From assembly GCA_904501925.1 (NCBI GenBank), contig CAJGCO010000035.1, positions 1 to 9,233 on the forward strand: DNA of 9,233 nt, written 5' to 3'. The stretch comes from an uncultured Alphaproteobacteria bacterium. Its GTDB lineage: Bacteria; Pseudomonadota; Alphaproteobacteria; RF32; CAG-239. This document shows, in pieces, positions 6,298 through 9,233 of the stretch. The notes beneath the pieces are model-generated. The model saw nothing but the letters and a program-made list of their open reading frames with translations. It was not told where the DNA came from and made no database searches. The translations under genes and the position numbers were made by a program. Each line of letters begins with the position of its first letter. Within the stretch, counting starts at the first letter, position 1.

Positions 6298-7404
6298 ATG
6301 ATGAAACCAAATTCTATTCTTGGGGGATATTTAGTAAAACAAGCAATTTGTTGTTTTTTGTTTGTTTTAGGTGTTATATGTGCAATCATTATGATGTTTG
6401 ATGTTATAGAAATATTAAGAAAAACATCAGGTAGGTATGATGCATCTATAGGTTTTATTGTACAATATGTTGTGGCAAAGTTACCAGAAACGGTTGATAA
6501 GGTTTTACCTTTTATTGTTATGGTTTCTACAATGATTACATTTTGGCGTTTAAGCAAAATGAATGAATTTGTTGTAATTAGAGCTGCTGGTGTTTCTATT
6601 TGGGGTGTTTTAACACCGGTTTTGTTGACAGCTTTGGGAATAGGTGTTTTTTGGATTACTATCTTAAATCCTTTTTCAGCAAGAATGTTTGAGTTAAGAG
6701 AGACTTTGTCTTATAGATTAAAAACAAATAGTAATGATGCTTTCTTGTTTTCTAATAAAGGTTTATGGATGAGAGAGGGTATTGGTGATGGTAATGTTGC
6801 GATTATTAATGCAGGTAGCTTAAATCTAAAAGACGGTGTTTTGTGGTTACAAGATGTGAGTGTTATTGAAATTGATAAAAATACTCAAATTTTAAGAAGG
6901 ATAGAAGGTTTTGTTGCAACCCTTGAAGATGGTGAATTAAATATAAGAGATGTGAAAATTTATAAGGCAGGCAAGAGAGTCGAGATATTGAATAATTTAT
7001 CTTATAAAACAGGTATGAATATCCAAAGGATTAAGGATAATTTTATTGAACCAGAGGCTATATCTTTTTGGAATTTACCAGATACTATAGAGTTTTATAA
7101 ATCTTCAGGTTTTTCAGTTCATCGTTATAAAATTCGTTATTTAAGCTTGATTGCTCTTCCGTTCTTTTTAATGGCGATGGTTTTGGTTGCAGGTATTTTT
7201 TCATTAAAAGCTAGCCAAAGACAAGGTGGTGTTTTTACAATGATTGTGCTTGGTATTGCTACTGGTTTTAGTGTGTATTTTATATCTCAAGTTATTTCTG
7301 CTTTTGGTATAAATTCATATATACCAATTTGGTTTGCTGTATGGGCTCCTGCTATTATCGTTTCTTCTTTGAGTGTGTTATATTATTTGCATAAAGAAGA
7401 GTAA
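6298..7404 (+). CDS. lptG: LPS export ABC transporter permease LptG
   Basis: LptG is an inner-membrane subunit of LptB2FG, which extracts lipopolysaccharide and passes it to the LptC-A-D bridge. The 368-residue product has the family layout: membrane helices at about 12-34, 66-84 and 101-121, a periplasmic beta-jellyroll (about 125-275), then helices at about 280-301, 311-333 and 342-362. LptG is favoured over LptF by the segment near the second helix group: EAISFWNLPDTIEFYKSSGF, then RY..LIALPFFLMAMVLVAGIFSLK..QRQGG. The start at 6298 fits AAGGA (6284-6288), which overlaps the cysK stop and lies 9 nt upstream. A second ATG at 6301 is 12 nt away. LptF normally sits directly upstream, but here cysK does, so lptF must be elsewhere. 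It is the last gene of the gmk-cysK-lptG operon, ending at a terminator. Confidence 0.94.
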   Translation: MMKPNSILGGYLVKQAICCFLFVLGVICAIIMMFDVIEILRKTSGRYDASIGFIVQYVVAKLPETVDKVLPFIVMVSTMITFWRLSKMNEFVVIRAAGVSIWGVLTPVLLTALGIGVFWITILNPFSARMFELRETLSYRLKTNSNDAFLFSNKGLWMREGIGDGNVAIINAGSLNLKDGVLWLQDVSVIEIDKNTQILRRIEGFVATLEDGELNIRDVKIYKAGKRVEILNNLSYKTGMNIQRIKDNFIEPEAISFWNLPDTIEFYKSSGFSVHRYKIRYLSLIALPFFLMAMVLVAGIFSLKASQRQGGVFTMIVLGIATGFSVYFISQVISAFGINSYIPIWFAVWAPAIIVSSLSVLYYLHKEE

Positions 7405-7435
7405 TAGACTAGAAATATGTTTATGATAAAAAAAT

Positions 7436-7467
7436 AAAGGCATGCGTTGGCGTGCCTTTGTTTTTTA
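7436..7467. terminator. Bidirectional terminator between lptG and ybgC
   Basis: AAAGGCATGC (7436-7445) pairs with GCGTGCCTTT (7450-7459) with one G-U pair and a GTTG loop, then TTTTTTT (7461-7467) on the plus strand. The A-rich run at about 7427-7434 becomes a U tract for minus-strand transcripts. It ends both lptG and the convergent ybgC, whose stop begins at 7469. Confidence 0.88.
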
Positions 7468-7468
7468 T

Positions 7469-7903
7469 TTATAATAGCGAAATAATTTCTGATGGAATTT
7501 TGGTTGGGCGCATATTTGGTAAGCTTAAAAATACAAGTGTTATTTCTATTTCACAAAGTATTGTATCGCCTCTATATAACTTTTGTTCCATTTTTAAGGA
7601 GACACCTTTAAGATCTGTTATTTTGCATGTTATATTTAATGCGTCATCTAGTTTTGCAGGTGATTTGTAGCTTATATGGCAATCTCTAACAACAAAACCA
7701 ACGCCTTGCTCTTTTAATAGAGTATCTTGGTTTAAACCCAAGTGGCGCAAATACTCTGTACGAGCTCGTTCGGCATATTTTAAGTAATTTGCATAATAAA
7801 CAATTCCACCTGCATCTGTATCTTCATAATAAATACGGATAGGAAAAGAAAATGTTTTATCATCAAAGAGATTTCCTTTAATTGTTGGGGTTTCGTATGT
7901 CAT
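7469..7903 (-). CDS. ybgC: YbgC-type acyl-CoA thioesterase (Tol-Pal associated)
   Basis: This is a hot-dog fold thioesterase of 144 residues, the usual size for YbgC, which hydrolyses acyl-CoAs and is linked to the Tol-Pal envelope system and phospholipid metabolism. The signature YYEDTDAGGIVYYANYLKYAERART runs over residues 25-48 or so, with catalytic Asp30; Tyr37 stands where E. coli-type proteins have His. The ATG is 1 nt past the ruvB stop, and AGGA (7914-7911 on the minus strand) lies inside the ruvB end, so the two are translated together. In most proteobacteria ybgC is followed by tolQ, tolR, tolA, tolB and pal. Here a terminator follows within a few bases, so the tol genes are elsewhere. 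The linkage ruvA-ruvB-ybgC is otherwise conserved. Confidence 0.94.
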   Translation of the reverse strand: MTYETPTIKGNLFDDKTFSFPIRIYYEDTDAGGIVYYANYLKYAERARTEYLRHLGLNQDTLLKEQGVGFVVRDCHISYKSPAKLDDALNITCKITDLKGVSLKMEQKLYRGDTILCEIEITLVFLSLPNMRPTKIPSEIISLL

Positions 7904-7904
7904 G

Positions 7905-8960
7905 TTAAAATCCTAAATCATCTATAAAACTAAATTGATTGTTATTTTTAAATTTATTTATTCCTAGGTATTTACAACCAGTTTCTGACAAAACACGACC
8001 TCGAGGAGTTCTTTGTAAAAATCCTAGTTTTAATAAATATGGTTCAATTACTTCTTCTATTGTATCACGTTCTTCTGAAAGAGCTGCAGCAAGAGTATCT
8101 GCTCCAACAGGACCTCCTCCATAATTTTTTGCAATACAATTTAAGTATCTTCTATCAAACTCATCTAGTCCATATGGGTCAACATCTAATAAACTAAGAG
8201 CTTTATCTGCAATATTAGAATCTATTTCAATGTTACCTGCAACAGCGCCAAAGTCTCTTACTCTTTTAAGTAAACGACCAGCAATACGAGGCGTTCCTCT
8301 TGAGCGTTTAGCTATTTCCATTGCCCCATCTTGTGATATTGGCATATTGAGCAAAGTTGCGCCACGTAATACAATTTTTTGTAAATCTTCATGATTGTAA
8401 AAATCCATTCTTAAAGGAATACCAAAACGTTCTCTTAAAGGTGTTGATACTAACCCAGAGCGTGTTGTGGCTCCAACAAGAGTAAATGGCTGTAAGTCTA
8501 TTTTTACTGAACGAGCAGAAGGACCTTCTCCAATAATTATATCTAATTGAAAATCTTCCATTGCTGAATATAAAACTTCTTCTATAGCAGGGTTCAAGCG
8601 ATGTATTTCATCGATAAAAAGAACATCTCGTGCTTCTAGATTTGTTAATATGGCGGCTAAGTCACCAGAACGGGTAATCATTGGAGCAGAAGTTGCTTTA
8701 AAGCCAACACCAAGTTCTTTTGATATTATGTTTGAAAGAGTTGTTTTTCCAAGACCTGGAGGACCATATAATAGAACATGGTCTAAAACCTCACCACGGC
8801 TTTTGGCTGATTGTATAAAAACTTTTAGGTTTTGACAAACCTTATCTTGGCCAACAAATTCATCTAATGATGAAGGGCGAAGATTTATAGCCATAGGAGA
8901 TGATGTGTCATCTGTTGCGAGTTTTTGTGAGCTTACTATTCTTTCGTTATTTTGTGACAT
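7905..8960 (-). CDS. ruvB: Holliday junction branch-migration helicase RuvB
   Basis: RuvB is the AAA+ motor that, as hexamers bound to RuvA, drives branch migration of Holliday junctions in recombination and repair. The 351-residue product is complete: Walker A GPPGLGKTT (66-74), Walker B LFIDEIH (114-120), sensor 1 GATTRSG (163-169) and the arginine-finger segment LRERFG (175-180). Sensor 2 is RGTPRIAGR (221-229), and the C-terminal winged helix has the near-invariant YGGGPVG and PYLLKLGFLQRTPRGR segments. A short tail after YLGI (about 335-351), rich in Asn and Phe, is less conserved. The AGGAA ribosome site overlaps the ruvA TAG stop and lies only 5 nt from the ATG at 8960, indicating coupled translation with ruvA. 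It continues into ybgC with a 1-nt gap. Confidence 0.98.
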   Translation of the reverse strand: MSQNNERIVSSQKLATDDTSSPMAINLRPSSLDEFVGQDKVCQNLKVFIQSAKSRGEVLDHVLLYGPPGLGKTTLSNIISKELGVGFKATSAPMITRSGDLAAILTNLEARDVLFIDEIHRLNPAIEEVLYSAMEDFQLDIIIGEGPSARSVKIDLQPFTLVGATTRSGLVSTPLRERFGIPLRMDFYNHEDLQKIVLRGATLLNMPISQDGAMEIAKRSRGTPRIAGRLLKRVRDFGAVAGNIEIDSNIADKALSLLDVDPYGLDEFDRRYLNCIAKNYGGGPVGADTLAAALSEERDTIEEVIEPYLLKLGFLQRTPRGRVLSETGCKYLGINKFKNNNQFSFIDDLGF

Positions 8961-8968
8961 GCTGATTC

Positions 8969-9233
8969 CTATTTGTTAAATTCTTTTAAGGCTAAACGAA
9001 TTAGGTTGCTTATGTTTTCGTTTTGATTTTGGTTGCAAATATCAGTTGCAACACGATATGCTTCAATTTTTTGATAACCAAGGTTTGTTAAAGCCGATGT
9101 TAAATCTTCAATTTTTTGATACAAAGAATCATCTGATTGTTGATTGTTTGGAGTTTTGGTTTCAACCACAGGGGATACTTTTTGTTCATCTGAGGAAATT
9201 ATAGATGGGGAAGATGTTAGATACTCAACGGGA
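8969..9233 (-). CDS. ruvA: Holliday junction protein RuvA, C-terminal part (cut by window edge)
   Basis: The reading frame stays open to the window edge, so only the last 88 or so codons are present; the GTG at 9169 is internal, not a start. The final 45 residues (LTSALTNLGYQKIEAYRVATDI, then NLIRLALKEFNK) form RuvA domain III, the three-helix module that binds and regulates RuvB. Before it comes a Ser/Pro/Glu/Lys-rich stretch of about 40 residues, the flexible linker that joins domain III to the DNA-binding tetramer core. The core (domains I and II) lies outside the window. It ends in TAG 9 nt before the ruvB start, with the ruvB ribosome site covering the stop. This is the order expected for a ruvC-ruvA-ruvB locus. 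Confidence 0.93.
   Translation of the reverse strand, partial: PVEYLTSSPSIISSDEQKVSPVVETKTPNNQQSDDSLYQKIEDLTSALTNLGYQKIEAYRVATDICNQNQNENISNLIRLALKEFNK

Noticed and set aside
6282..6557. Minus-strand 91-codon frame over the start of lptG
   Set aside because: It is antisense to the first membrane helices of LptG and has no ribosome site or recognisable product.
8969..9169. Separate 66-residue gene starting at GTG 9169
   Set aside because: The frame continues upstream without a stop to the window edge and the sequence is the RuvA linker and domain III, so it is the end of ruvA.

Overview
The window looks like a chromosomal segment of an A+T-rich Gram-negative bacterium. The evidence is a LptG lipopolysaccharide exporter subunit, two outer-membrane barrel candidates, a ruvA-ruvB-ybgC run of the proteobacterial type, and a six-domain ribosomal protein S1 whose C-terminal tail contains a 'LGDAL' stretch. 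I think an alphaproteobacterium is most likely, perhaps one of the low-GC uncultured gut lineages. This is inferred from protein style and gene order, not from a search.

Left part (1-1960): three separate plus-strand genes for exported proteins. Two encode predicted outer-membrane beta-barrels (46-789 and 901-1542) and one a small secreted protein (1651-1935). A clear intrinsic terminator follows each of them, and strong candidate promoters precede the second and third. The two barrel genes are visibly richer in G+C than the rest and resemble Bacteroidota envelope genes. The second has a surface-loop candidate of 32 residues made only of Asp, Cys, Gly and Tyr.

Middle part (2011-4622, minus strand): a short-chain dehydrogenase/reductase gene is followed by rpsA. 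A candidate promoter and a leader of about 95 nt with no Shine-Dalgarno sequence lie between them. A bidirectional terminator separates rpsA from the convergent small secreted gene.

Right part: gmk, cysK and lptG (4719-7404, plus strand) are packed with gaps of 1 and 12 nt and form an operon diverging from the dehydrogenase gene. They meet ybgC, ruvB and the 3' part of ruvA (7469-9233, minus strand) at a second bidirectional terminator. The housekeeping content covers translation (S1), GMP phosphorylation, cysteine synthesis, LPS export, Holliday-junction migration and a Tol-Pal-associated thioesterase. No RNA gene, insertion sequence, CRISPR array or known defence system is visible. The most unusual items are the four-residue loop and the composition break at the left end.
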